Shown piece after piece: positions 1 through 7,197 of a DNA stretch of 12,484 nt. The notes under the pieces were generated by a model, which had not been told where the DNA came from, ran no database searches, and saw only the letters and a list, made by a program, of their open reading frames with translations. Made by a program: the position numbers and the translations under genes. Positions within the stretch are counted from its first letter, which is position 1; each line of letters starts with the position of its first letter. The DNA comes from CAYNNP01 sp964398215 (GTDB lineage Bacteria > Planctomycetota > Planctomycetia > Pirellulales > Pirellulaceae): positions 1-12,484 of the forward strand of contig CAYNNP010000200.1 of assembly GCA_964398215.1 (NCBI GenBank). The letters run 5' to 3'.

Positions 1-581
1 AAATGGCTGGAAAACAACACTGTCCGTCCATCTTCGCTGATCGTACGCACGATGGCTTCTAAAATGTCGCTACGTGCCAGCGGATCCAAGCCGCTGCTAG
101 GTTCATCTAGCACTAGTAGTTCTGGACGATGAGCGATTGCAACCAGCAGACCAGCACGTGCACGCTGACCTTTGGAGAGCGATTTCAGTTGTGTCGCACG
201 GGTCAGACCAAACATGTCACACAATTCGCTCGCGTATTGATCGTCCCAACTTGGATAGATCGCTCGCGTAAAATCGATCAGCTCGCCCACACACATCCAG
301 CTTGGCAAAGTGTCTTCTTCGGTCAGATAGCCGACCTTCTTCAAGACACCTTCGGGATTCAAAGTCGGATCCTGCCCCAGCACTAACACGCTGCCATGCT
401 TGGTAGCCAAGCCACCCATCAAATGACGAATCAGCGTCGTTTTACCGGCTCCGTTCAGTCCCACTAGCCCAAAAATCGATCCAACTGGAATGTGCAAGGT
501 GACATCTTTCAGTGCCTGCTTGCCTTTAAATGCACGACTTAGATTGTCGACTCGGACGGCATAGTCTTTTGTTTCGCTCAT
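1..581 (-). CDS. ABC transporter ATP-binding protein, YtrB/NatA-like (3' end outside the window)
   Basis: This is the ATPase subunit of an ABC transporter, probably an exporter or a cell-envelope stress pump. 193 codons are visible and the C-terminus lies beyond the left edge. Seen in the translation: Walker A GLNGAGKT (41-48), signature LSKGQ (135-139), Walker B LLVLDEP (155-161), D-loop SGLD, and the switch histidine H193 right at the edge. The segment GYLTEEDTLPSW stands where the Q-loop is expected; this E-containing form occurs in YtrB-like ATPases paired with GntR repressors. The ATG (579-581) overlaps the stop of the upstream GntR gene as ATGA, so the two are co-transcribed and probably translationally coupled. 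The permease should lie to the left of the window. The substrate cannot be told from the sequence. Confidence 0.93.
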   Translation of the reverse strand, partial: MSETKDYAVRVDNLSRAFKGKQALKDVTLHIPVGSIFGLVGLNGAGKTTLIRHLMGGLATKHGSVLVLGQDPTLNPEGVLKKVGYLTEEDTLPSWMCVGELIDFTRAIYPSWDDQYASELCDMFGLTRATQLKSLSKGQRARAGLLVAIAHRPELLVLDEPSSGLDPLARSDILEAIVRTISEDGRTVLFSSH

Positions 582-970
582 GATCGCTTCTCCGATTTTT
601 GAAGTTCCGTGTCACGTTTCTCAGCCAGTTGAATCAATTCGTCCAATGGCAAGCCAAGCTGACGCGCTTGAATGAGCAGTTTGTCCAATGCAGGCGCGAT
701 CAACTTGCGTCGCTGAGCCACGCCAAGTTTCTTGGGCAGTTCGCGAACAAACGTCCCCGTGGTCCGCCGTTTTTCGATCAATTCATCGCGTTCCAACTCC
801 CGATAAGCCCGTGCGACCGTATTGGGATTCACCCGTAGACTCTCTGCCAAACCGCGAATGGTTGGCAGTTCATCTCCGCTCCGTAATTGCCCAGAAACAA
901 TACGAAACCGGACCTGATCAACAATCTGCTGATAGATCGGCGCGCCATCGGAAGAAATGTGTAAAAGCAT
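578..970 (-). CDS. GntR-family transcriptional repressor, YtrA subfamily
   Basis: A DNA-binding repressor of 130 residues. The winged helix-turn-helix occupies about residues 10-76 and carries the hallmark PIYQQIVDQVRFRIVSGQL opening, LPTIRGLAESLRVNPNTVARAYRELE recognition region (two segments, 36-60) and the TTGTFV wing. The C-terminal part is only about 50 residues and helical, too short for a FadR or UTRA effector domain. That is the mark of the YtrA subfamily, which usually controls the ABC transporter gene beside it. Here the stop codon overlaps the ATPase start (ATGA, 578-581). An SD-like AAGGTG lies 7 nt before the ATG. A promoter and a palindrome overlapping its -10 box lie just upstream, which suggests autorepression. 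The inducing ligand is unknown. Confidence 0.93.
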   Translation of the reverse strand: MLLHISSDGAPIYQQIVDQVRFRIVSGQLRSGDELPTIRGLAESLRVNPNTVARAYRELERDELIEKRRTTGTFVRELPKKLGVAQRRKLIAPALDKLLIQARQLGLPLDELIQLAEKRDTELQKSEKRS

Positions 971-980
971 TGTTGCACCT

Positions 981-1002
981 TTGTATTACCACATTAGTAC
1001 AA
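981..1002. promoter_or_regulatory. Imperfect 22-bp palindrome, likely operator of the YtrA-type repressor
   Basis: The minus strand reads TTGTAcTA...TAaTACAA, with outer arms of 5 perfect base pairs (TTGTA/TACAA) and two further TA/TA pairs. It covers the -10 box and the expected start site of the gntR promoter. A dimeric winged-helix repressor bound here would block its own operon. YtrA-type operators are typically inverted repeats of this size. The link to this repressor is inferred from position. Confidence 0.6.
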
Positions 1003-1022
1003 GAATGGCTTAGCCGTGTCAA
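994..1022 (-). promoter_or_regulatory. Sigma70-type promoter of the gntR-ABC operon
   Basis: On the minus strand a perfect TTGACA (1022-1017) is followed by a 17-nt spacer and TACTAA (999-994). Transcription would start near 987, giving a leader of about 17 nt that carries the AAGGTG ribosome-binding site. This is the best sigma70 match noticed in the window. The assignment is by eye only. Confidence 0.7.
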
Positions 1023-1165
1023 GCGTTTTTCTTCATGAGAATTGGGTGCCATTCGCGCAGCAGTTCGTGAACTTGCGCGAGTTGGGCGGCGGGTTTGCAT
1101 CGTCAGCTTTTGACGTGACCGGCAAGCAGAATGCGATTTGTGTTACAGAAACGGGGTGCGGCTGG

Positions 1166-2326
1166 TTAAAGTTCCAGGCACACCAATTGGTTTTCACCGC
1201 GGAGGTAAAGTCGGTTGCCAACGATGGCGGGGTGCGAATAAAGATTGGTTCTGCGGCTAAAAACGCGCTGCCGAGAAATGATTTCCTTGCTGCCATCAGT
1301 GGACAAAAGCAACAATGCGCCTCTCCCGATGACCAGCAGCCGATCGTCTGATGCGATCAGCGATGCGTAGGCTCCCAAGCACTTGTCGCGCAATCGCCAG
1401 CGCTGCGCGAGGTCGTTCTCCAAGTCCAGGCAATACAGAAAGTCTTTGACGCAAAATAGGTTTGGGCCAACAACGACAGGCGTGCACATGTCCGACCGCA
1501 GCTTTTCATATACGGCAATTGGGTCTTTGTTCGGATTGCCATCGGTGTCGAATTCGAATATTCGGCAACCATTATTTTCTGTCACTAGGATCAGCTTGCC
1601 ATCCCAGATGATCGGTGTTGGTACGTTAAAGTCACCGTCGGATATCGGCGTTATCGTCCACAGACGCTTGCCAGTCTCTGGATCCCAACCACCGATTGTT
1701 TTCGCGTCATGCCCCACAATCTGCTTGACGCCGCCAAGTGTTCCGACATTCAATGAACCGTAACCGGGCGCGATGCCGGGCGATTTCCATTTCAGTTTGC
1801 CTGTCGCCGCGTTCAAAGCGATCACGGATGCATCTTTCGCACCTGCCGCTACGATGAGAGTGCCATCGATCAACAATGGCGATCCGCAATAGCCCCAGGG
1901 TAGATCATCATCGAGCGGAAAATCATCTCGGAAGTTCTTTTCCCATACCACTTGTCCGTCCGCCAGTTGGACACACAACAAGTGGCCGTGAGCACCGTGA
2001 AAGTACACACGTTCGCCGGAAATGATTGGCGTTGCACGCGGTGAATTGCCATAGTCCAGCGCTGCGATTGCCAAACGCTCGACTTCCCAGATCAGTTCAC
2101 CGCTGTTGGCATCCAAACATCGATACACGTCTTGGAAATCATCGGCATCACGGTCACCAAACAGGACGTGCTTGTCGGTCGCAGCAATGCCGCCCAGTCC
2201 CGCATGAGCAAGCGGAACTTTCCAGACAAAATTGGGCTGTTCAGAAAGTTGTTGTGGCAACCAGGCAACACGACCATCACGATTGGCACCGCGCCAACCA
2301 GTCCAGTCAACGTTCTGTGAGGCTAC
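1166..2326 (-). CDS. PQQ-like beta-propeller protein, probable downstream half of a frameshifted PhnD-propeller gene
   Basis: An eight-bladed-type PQQ/BamB-like propeller made of repeated blades such as YRCLDANSGELIWE, VIALNAATGKLKWK and GGWDPETGKRLWTI. Each has the aromatic/Gly-x-W signature of PQQ repeats. The opening motif DWTGWRGANRDG matches the N-terminus typical of exported planctomycetal propellers, but it lies before any possible start codon. The only usable start is TTG at 2258-2260, which would cut this motif off and leave no signal peptide. Upstream the frame stays open through GTA at 2326-2324 and the A9 tract, closing at a TAA (2344-2342). It joins the PhnD frame by a -1 shift. 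I therefore read it as the C-terminal domain of a PhnD-propeller fusion. Starting from the TTG the protein has 364 residues. Binding of real PQQ is not implied. The role is unknown. Confidence 0.85.
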   Translation of the reverse strand, partial: VASQNVDWTGWRGANRDGRVAWLPQQLSEQPNFVWKVPLAHAGLGGIAATDKHVLFGDRDADDFQDVYRCLDANSGELIWEVERLAIAALDYGNSPRATPIISGERVYFHGAHGHLLCVQLADGQVVWEKNFRDDFPLDDDLPWGYCGSPLLIDGTLIVAAGAKDASVIALNAATGKLKWKSPGIAPGYGSLNVGTLGGVKQIVGHDAKTIGGWDPETGKRLWTITPISDGDFNVPTPIIWDGKLILVTENNGCRIFEFDTDGNPNKDPIAVYEKLRSDMCTPVVVGPNLFCVKDFLYCLDLENDLAQRWRLRDKCLGAYASLIASDDRLLVIGRGALLLLSTDGSKEIISRQRVFSRRTNLYSHPAIVGNRLYLRGENQLVCLEL

Positions 2327-3174
2327 TTTTTTTTTGCCGCTTTAGCGTCAGCGATTTGGACGAACCCAACCAACGATTCAAGCGATTCCAGAACGGCCGG
2401 TTTGGAAGAAACCTCCGCGAGAGATTCCGAGATCATCTTGTACTCGGCTTTGTTCACGCTGTCGGTCGCAAAGACGGTAATGAAAGGCACGGGATCTGTT
2501 TTGACCACAACGCGCAAATCACCTTTCTTGATAGTACCGCAACCCTCCAATAAGGGCTGGGCGTAGCTTGAGATGACAGCCGCGGTTTTCGATTTTGGTC
2601 CCAAGTCGATGACTTTGCAGGCACCGTCGCTGCAAGCTTCGTCGACTTTGCGGCGATCCGTTGGGATCGTGATTCCGGCGTTTTTCAAAATCGAGAAAGC
2701 AGCGGATGATTTTTCTTCGGCTTCGCTGGGGCCAAAGATGATTGTGTATCCAGCCAGATCTTTGACGTTCTTTGCTGGATCATCCTTGTTGACCACGATC
2801 ATACCGTACTGTTCGGTCGATCCTTTTTGGTCCGTCAAACGGAACACAGCGCGTCCCTTTCGCTTTGCGGCGGCAAGGTCTGCTGCCACCACCGACTGTT
2901 TGCCAATCACGATGTCCACATGGCCATCGGTTTTTTCAAGCGCCGCCTTCAACGATTCGGAGAACGTCAATTTGACCTTCCGGCCGATTGACGTCTCCAA
3001 ATGCGAGGCCAATACCTCGTACTTGCGTTGTGCGTAGCCTTCGACGCACGGGCATGACAAGGGTGCTGCTAACGGGTCCATGACGACCAGCGACAATGAA
3101 TCATCGTCGGCTACCGCATGAGAACCGATACCGAGCGCAAGAGTAACGACACAGGCAAACAGTCTCTTCAACAT
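2323..3174 (-). CDS. Exported PhnD-like phosphonate/phosphite-type solute-binding protein
   Basis: A 283-residue periplasmic binding protein of the PhnD/SsuA/transferrin fold. Residues 1-22 are a Sec signal peptide ending in AVA before DDD. The PhnD hallmarks are visible: an N-terminal beta strand with MDPLAAP, the DIVIGKQSVVAADL segment, then YGMIVVNKDDPAKNVKDLAGYTIIFG (two parts, 123-148) with SEAEEKSSAAF after it. Unusual for the family are cysteines at CPC (41-43), 181, 186 and 212, which could form disulfides or a metal or redox site. The gene starts 8 nt after the NHL gene, and its SD AGGTGG overlaps that gene's TAG stop, indicating coupling. No ABC permease or ATPase lies beside it, so it may be a receptor or enzyme module rather than a transporter part. 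It ends AKAAKKK at an A9 slippery run, where it may be extended into the propeller. Confidence 0.85.
   Translation of the reverse strand: MLKRLFACVVTLALGIGSHAVADDDSLSLVVMDPLAAPLSCPCVEGYAQRKYEVLASHLETSIGRKVKLTFSESLKAALEKTDGHVDIVIGKQSVVAADLAAAKRKGRAVFRLTDQKGSTEQYGMIVVNKDDPAKNVKDLAGYTIIFGPSEAEEKSSAAFSILKNAGITIPTDRRKVDEACSDGACKVIDLGPKSKTAAVISSYAQPLLEGCGTIKKGDLRVVVKTDPVPFITVFATDSVNKAEYKMISESLAEVSSKPAVLESLESLVGFVQIADAKAAKKK
2326..2335 (-). other. A9G slippery site at the PhnD/propeller junction
   Basis: The PhnD frame ends GCA AAA AAA AAG TAG, so the heptamer A-AAA-AAG sits in the zero frame directly before the stop, as in the classic dnaX-type -1 site. Slipping back one base gives AAA AAA AAA GTA GCC TCA and enters the propeller frame. 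RNA polymerase inserting one extra A in the run of nine would do the same. A 7-bp stem with one G-U pair and a 5-nt loop (2281-2299) lies 26 nt downstream, farther than usual for a ribosomal frameshift stimulator. No clear upstream SD stimulator was seen. Confidence 0.55.
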
Positions 3175-3182
3175 TTCGCCAC

Positions 3183-4499
3183 CTATTTAGAAAGAGCTGA
3201 AACTGAACCGATCTTCTTTGGCTTCACTTTTTTAGCGGCCTTTGCTCCATCAGCATCTTTCTTGGAGTCCTTTTCGCCTGCTGGTTTTGGGAACATGACT
3301 TTGATGTGGTTACGAGTCAGATCCAGCATGTAAACATTGTCGTTCACCGGCGAAACCGCGATGGAAACGTTCTTGCAACCAGGCACCAAATCCACATCAC
3401 CAACATACGAAACCAGTTTGCCAGTGGCGTCAAAGCGTTTGATACGGCCAAGCGACGCCTCGGCAGTATAAATGTAGCCTTCTTTGTCAAAGCAAACATT
3501 CATAGGGTTACAGCAGCTGCCAAAACCATCGACACCTGTGCGATCTGATTTTCCCCATTGCGTGATCTTCTTGCCATCAATGTCGTAGTGAACGACTCGG
3601 TCGCGTGAATTCTCGGCGACAAAGATTCCTTGCTTGCAGCACTGGACATCCATTTGTCCGCAACAGCCGCTGAGACTTTTGATGATCACTTCACCATCAG
3701 CAAAGTCGTTGCCGGTTCGCCAGACGTCGAATCCGTATCCAGCCAAAGAGCGAGTCGTCACGAATATGTAATCGTCTGAAGAACTGATCGATGAAATCTT
3801 CATCTTCGTTTTGATCATCGATTGGATTTGGCGATCAATTTCTTCTTCGCTGGGGCCTTTTTCTTCCTGGTCGCCTTCTTTTTCCTTTTGCGCGGCCAGT
3901 TGTTCTTTGTATCGCTCAAGCGTTTTTGGCAACAATTCAAGTGTTCGTTCTTCTGATTCGTTCAGCTCGGATTTCGCACCTCGTTCTTCCAGCTGCTTGA
4001 TCATTTGCTCATAGGTAGCAACGCGTGCTTCCAGAGAGGAAGAGCTGCTTGTACCCGATCGTCGTTTTAGATAGGCGATCGCCTGCTCTCGGACTTCTTT
4101 GTTATCGGAGGTCAATCGTTGTGCGTGAGGTGATTTGGTGGTCTTTAGGACCTTGCCTTCACGATCGAATCGAAACAGTTCACCTTCACCGCCGACTAGG
4201 ATGCTGCCATCACTAGCAACGTTGATCGCTTCCGGGCGAACATTGACTTTCCATGACCGTAGAATTTCGCCTTCGTCGTTGACGATGCGAACTTCACCAG
4301 GCCCACTTCCGCAAACTGCAACAATGTGACCTTCGGCATCCATACAGAACGCGTTGATCTTGAGTGGATTGTCATCGTCCGCGATTTTGACAATCGCCGA
4401 CTGTTGGTGAGTGGACTGATCTTCGATGCTGGTGCCCCCAGCTGCGAATCCAAGATTAGCACTCACACATAGCATTAAAGCAAAAACAGAAAACCGCAT
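3183..4499 (-). CDS. Exported NHL-type beta-propeller protein with cysteine pairs and a coiled-coil insert
   Basis: A 438-residue exported protein. Residues 1-20 are a signal peptide (MRFSVFALMLCVSANLGFAA). NHL/six-bladed propeller blades are visible: GHIVAVCGSGPGEVRIVNDEGEIL, then GQMDVQCCKQGIFVAENSRD, GYIYTAEASLGRIKRFDATGKL and NVYMLDLTRNHIKVM. A highly charged helical segment (about 132-235, rich in E, K and Q) interrupts the propeller and looks like a coiled coil. Paired cysteines at 279-280, 287-288 and 329-330, plus C336, sit in the SGCCGQ, QCCKQG and GSCCNPMN motifs, suggesting a metal or disulfide role. The tail is Lys/Ala rich. AGGAG lies 9 nt before the ATG. It is the first gene of the unit with the PhnD-like and propeller genes. 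The substrate is unknown. Confidence 0.85.
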   Translation of the reverse strand: MRFSVFALMLCVSANLGFAAGGTSIEDQSTHQQSAIVKIADDDNPLKINAFCMDAEGHIVAVCGSGPGEVRIVNDEGEILRSWKVNVRPEAINVASDGSILVGGEGELFRFDREGKVLKTTKSPHAQRLTSDNKEVREQAIAYLKRRSGTSSSSSLEARVATYEQMIKQLEERGAKSELNESEERTLELLPKTLERYKEQLAAQKEKEGDQEEKGPSEEEIDRQIQSMIKTKMKISSISSSDDYIFVTTRSLAGYGFDVWRTGNDFADGEVIIKSLSGCCGQMDVQCCKQGIFVAENSRDRVVHYDIDGKKITQWGKSDRTGVDGFGSCCNPMNVCFDKEGYIYTAEASLGRIKRFDATGKLVSYVGDVDLVPGCKNVSIAVSPVNDNVYMLDLTRNHIKVMFPKPAGEKDSKKDADGAKAAKKVKPKKIGSVSALSK

Positions 4500-4759
4500 G
4501 GAATCATTCTCCTAAATGGTTACAAAGCTCCGGTTCATCCTAGCAAAACCTGCCTGGGCAAATGTAAAAACCTGAGACTTTGCCGAGGTTTCTATGGCTG
4601 CAAAACCCTCTCTTCGCAGCTGCATACCCAATATTGCCAAGCATTGTTTCACTTTATCGGAATGCTGGCACCAACCTGGTTGCACTGATTTGTTAAAGCT
4701 CCTGCCCAAAGATCAGGCATGAGAGCCGAATCAGCCGCTCGTCGGCAACATCCGTGAAG
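4500..4759. other. Divergent intergenic region between the NHL operon and recG
   Basis: About 300 bases lie between the two divergent start codons. Apart from the candidate promoters at each end I see only weak stem-forming stretches, for example GGCTGC near 4597 facing GCAGC near 4615. There is no convincing small gene: the minus-strand reading frame 4512-4709 has no recognisable protein features. Confidence 0.4.
4537..4545 (-). promoter_or_regulatory. Candidate extended -10 of the NHL/PhnD/propeller operon
   Basis: The minus strand has TGCTAGGAT, an extended -10-like element about 40 nt before the NHL start codon. The best -35 candidate, TTTACA, would need a 20-nt spacer, so the call is weak. 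Confidence 0.25.
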
Positions 4760-4787
4760 CTTACAATTTATGCGTTGATGGTAAAAT
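4760..4787 (+). promoter_or_regulatory. Candidate recG promoter
   Basis: CTTACA (4760-4765), a 16-nt spacer and TAAAAT (4782-4787), preceded by TGG as an extended -10. Transcription would start near 4794. The -10 box overlaps the most upstream in-frame ATG (4786), so that codon would lie outside the transcript if this promoter is the one used. Confidence 0.45.
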
Positions 4788-4812
4788 GTTGGAAACGGCA
4801 GGACGTGTCGCG

Positions 4813-6969
4813 ATGATGACTAACGGAAAAACTGATCTAACCCTGTCGACTCCCGTTCAGTACTTGTCGAGTGTTGGGCCGTCACGCGCGAAACGTCTGG
4901 CGAAGCTAGGGATTCGGACAGCTCAAGATCTACTGTTTCTTTTTCCCAGAGACTACGAGTTCCCAGCCGAATCGACTGCGATTTCTGATTTGAAAGAGGG
5001 AGTTCCTGCGTCTTTGGTAGGAACGATTGCGGAAGCCGAGCTGGTGTCGCGTTCACCTGGCAGAACCATATTTGGCGCATTGCTAGAAACCGAGACAGGC
5101 TTTGCAAGACTGCTGTTTTTTAATCAACCCTTTCGCAGCGAGCAACTGACGTTTGGTCGTCGAGTGATGATCAGTGGTGAACCAAAGCTGAACGGCTTGC
5201 GCATGGAGTTCGTTCATCCGAAAGTAACCATATTGGATGCCAGTGAGGATCTACCAAAACCTCGGATCCTGCCAATCTATCCGCTGACCGAAGGGGTCAA
5301 GCAATCGGACATGCGGTGCGCTGTCGGTGACATTGTCCGTAGCATGGCGCCCGAGCTTTCAGAAGTGTTGCCCGATAATTTGCGACAGACCGGGCACCAA
5401 TTGATCAAAGACAATGGGATCGGACTTGCTGGGGTCGGTCCGCTTCCGTCGATCCAACAGAGCTTGTTGAATCTGCATTTGCCAGAAGACGAAGAACAGT
5501 TGTTGGCAGCGCGCAGCCGATTGGTTTTCCAAGAACTACTTGTCATGCAACTCGCACTTGCGTTTCGGCGGCGCAAGCTAACAACGGACTTGAAAGCGCC
5601 ACCGCTACCGCCATCGGCGATTATCGACGCCAGGATTATCAAACGGTTTCCATTTAGCTTGACTGGCGATCAAGGCGCTGCGATCAGCGAGATTGGTGCG
5701 GACATGGCTCGCCAGTTTCCAATGAACCGTTTGCTGCAGGGGGATGTTGGCAGCGGCAAAACTGTGGTTGCGATTTACGCAATGATGCTGGCGGTCGCAA
5801 ATGGCCATCAAGCTGTGTTGATGGCGCCCACAGAGATTTTGGCGCGACAACACTTGGCGACACTGACAAAAATCCTGGCCGACAGCCGTGTAAGGATTGG
5901 ATTGCTGTGTGGATCGATGACCGACAAAGAAAGACGCGAAACGCTCGCCGCGGTTGCTGCTGGCGAGATTGATCTGTTGATTGGAACGCAAGCACTGTTG
6001 CATGGCGGGATCGATTTTGCTGCCTTGGGCCTGTGTGTAATCGACGAACAGCACAAGTTTGGTGTGGCACAACGAGTGGCATTGCGTTCGGGTGGTATCG
6101 ACCCGCATTACCTGGTGATGTCAGCGACCCCGATTCCGCGGTCGATTGCGATGACGCTTTTCGGTGATGTGGAACTTAGTACCTTGCGAGAGAAACCTCC
6201 GGGACGAGGAACGATCAACACCTATCTTGCTCATGATGGATGGAAGGATCGTTGGTGGACCTTTGTGAAAAAGCAACTTTCCGAAGGTAGGCAGGCTTAT
6301 GTGGTCGCTCCTCGCGTCCAGTCAACGGAGCCAGAGGACGAGGACGATACAACCGAAGATGTTTCGTCGGTGATGAGTATTTTTCAGAGGTTAAGTACAG
6401 GGGCGTTGGCGGATTTCAACGTCGCGCTGTTGCATGGAAGCATGCCGCCGGATGAGAAAAAATTCGTCATGCAAGAATTCGCTCGCGGCAAAATTCAAGT
6501 CTTGGTCAGCACCACGGTGATCGAAGTCGGTATCGATGTTTCGAATGCAACTGTGATGACGATTTTCGGAGCACAGCGATTTGGGCTCGCTCAACTGCAC
6601 CAACTGCGCGGCCGTGTTTCGCGGGGCGATCATGCCGGCCATGTTTGTGTGTTCACCGATGGTGAAAAATCACCCGAGGAAAGCGAACGACTCAAGGTTT
6701 TTGAGCAAACGCATGATGGATTCGAATTGGCAGAGGCCGATTTTCGGATGCGTGGACCGGGTGACTTGTTGGGACGAAAACAAAGTGGGCTGCCGCCAAT
6801 GCGGATCGCGAACTTACAGGAAGACATCCAAATCCTGGGAGCAGCACGCGAACTAGCTCAAATCATGATCGACGAAGATCCAGAACTCGCGGCCCCAGAA
6901 CTTGCTGAGCTAAAGGCGCAGGTCATGCGGCGATACGGCAAACGCTTGGATCTCGGCGACGTGGCCTAA
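4813..6969 (+). CDS. recG: ATP-dependent DNA helicase RecG
   Basis: RecG remodels stalled replication forks and Holliday junctions. Numbered from the ATG at 4813 (718 residues), the N-terminal wedge/OB domain starts with TPVQYLSSVGPSRAKRLAKLG and continues to about residue 250. The superfamily 2 helicase core follows with Walker A GDVGSGKT (310-317), motif II DEQHKFG (from 411), motif III SATPIPRS (437-444), TTVIEVGID (567-575) and motif VI QLHQLRGRVSRG (594-605). The last is usually GRVGRG, and DEQHKFG is usually DEQHRFG; both changes are mild. A longer form could start at ATG 4786, but the candidate -10 overlaps it, while AGGA at 4800-4803 is well placed for 4813. The gene appears to be single, divergent from the NHL operon and followed by 228 nt without a gene. 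Confidence 0.97.
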   Translation: MMTNGKTDLTLSTPVQYLSSVGPSRAKRLAKLGIRTAQDLLFLFPRDYEFPAESTAISDLKEGVPASLVGTIAEAELVSRSPGRTIFGALLETETGFARLLFFNQPFRSEQLTFGRRVMISGEPKLNGLRMEFVHPKVTILDASEDLPKPRILPIYPLTEGVKQSDMRCAVGDIVRSMAPELSEVLPDNLRQTGHQLIKDNGIGLAGVGPLPSIQQSLLNLHLPEDEEQLLAARSRLVFQELLVMQLALAFRRRKLTTDLKAPPLPPSAIIDARIIKRFPFSLTGDQGAAISEIGADMARQFPMNRLLQGDVGSGKTVVAIYAMMLAVANGHQAVLMAPTEILARQHLATLTKILADSRVRIGLLCGSMTDKERRETLAAVAAGEIDLLIGTQALLHGGIDFAALGLCVIDEQHKFGVAQRVALRSGGIDPHYLVMSATPIPRSIAMTLFGDVELSTLREKPPGRGTINTYLAHDGWKDRWWTFVKKQLSEGRQAYVVAPRVQSTEPEDEDDTTEDVSSVMSIFQRLSTGALADFNVALLHGSMPPDEKKFVMQEFARGKIQVLVSTTVIEVGIDVSNATVMTIFGAQRFGLAQLHQLRGRVSRGDHAGHVCVFTDGEKSPEESERLKVFEQTHDGFELAEADFRMRGPGDLLGRKQSGLPPMRIANLQEDIQILGAARELAQIMIDEDPELAAPELAELKAQVMRRYGKRLDLGDVA

Positions 6970-7197
6970 ATTTGGCAGTATGAAAACCAGTACGAGCCTT
7001 GAAGGCGCAAAAAAGCAGTGTTTGAAAAGAAAAGCTATCGAATTCCGACTATTGTGAGGTCCTTCGTTCGTTGAATTCGCAGGCTCAAGTGCTTAAGCTC
7101 TCGATCCTGTTCGGGAAGGCCACAAATTTGATAGTGCCCTTCTTCAGGCAAGAGGCCTTTTCGATTTGTCATCAGTATTCTGGAGAAGAAAGAAAAA
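6970..7197 (+). other. Intergenic region between recG and the FCCxGC protein gene
   Basis: 228 bases without a convincing gene. Two GAATTC sites flank a GC-mixed stretch at 7040-7080, and a purine-rich leader (7181-7197) precedes the GTG start. No clear terminator for recG and no clear promoter could be assigned. The minus-strand reading frame 7035-7316 here looks like chance. Confidence 0.35.

Noticed and set aside
688..1038. Plus-strand frame opposite the GntR gene
   Set aside because: Antisense to a clear GntR gene and its promoter; no protein features.
1100..1115. Small hairpin CGTCA/TGACG downstream of the propeller gene as a terminator
   Set aside because: Only 5 base pairs, no T tract in the transcript direction, and more than 50 nt after the stop.
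2092..2310. Minus-strand frame starting with TTG 2310 that reads like a lipoprotein signal (VMVVLPGC)
   Set aside because: It overlaps the conserved WRGANRDG motif, which is in the other frame. The rest of this frame (FLNSPILSGKF and on) has no propeller features. It is most likely chance.
2026..2553. Plus-strand frame of 175 residues across the PhnD/propeller junction
   Set aside because: Rich in His, Arg and Gln in the manner of antisense frames; no family features.
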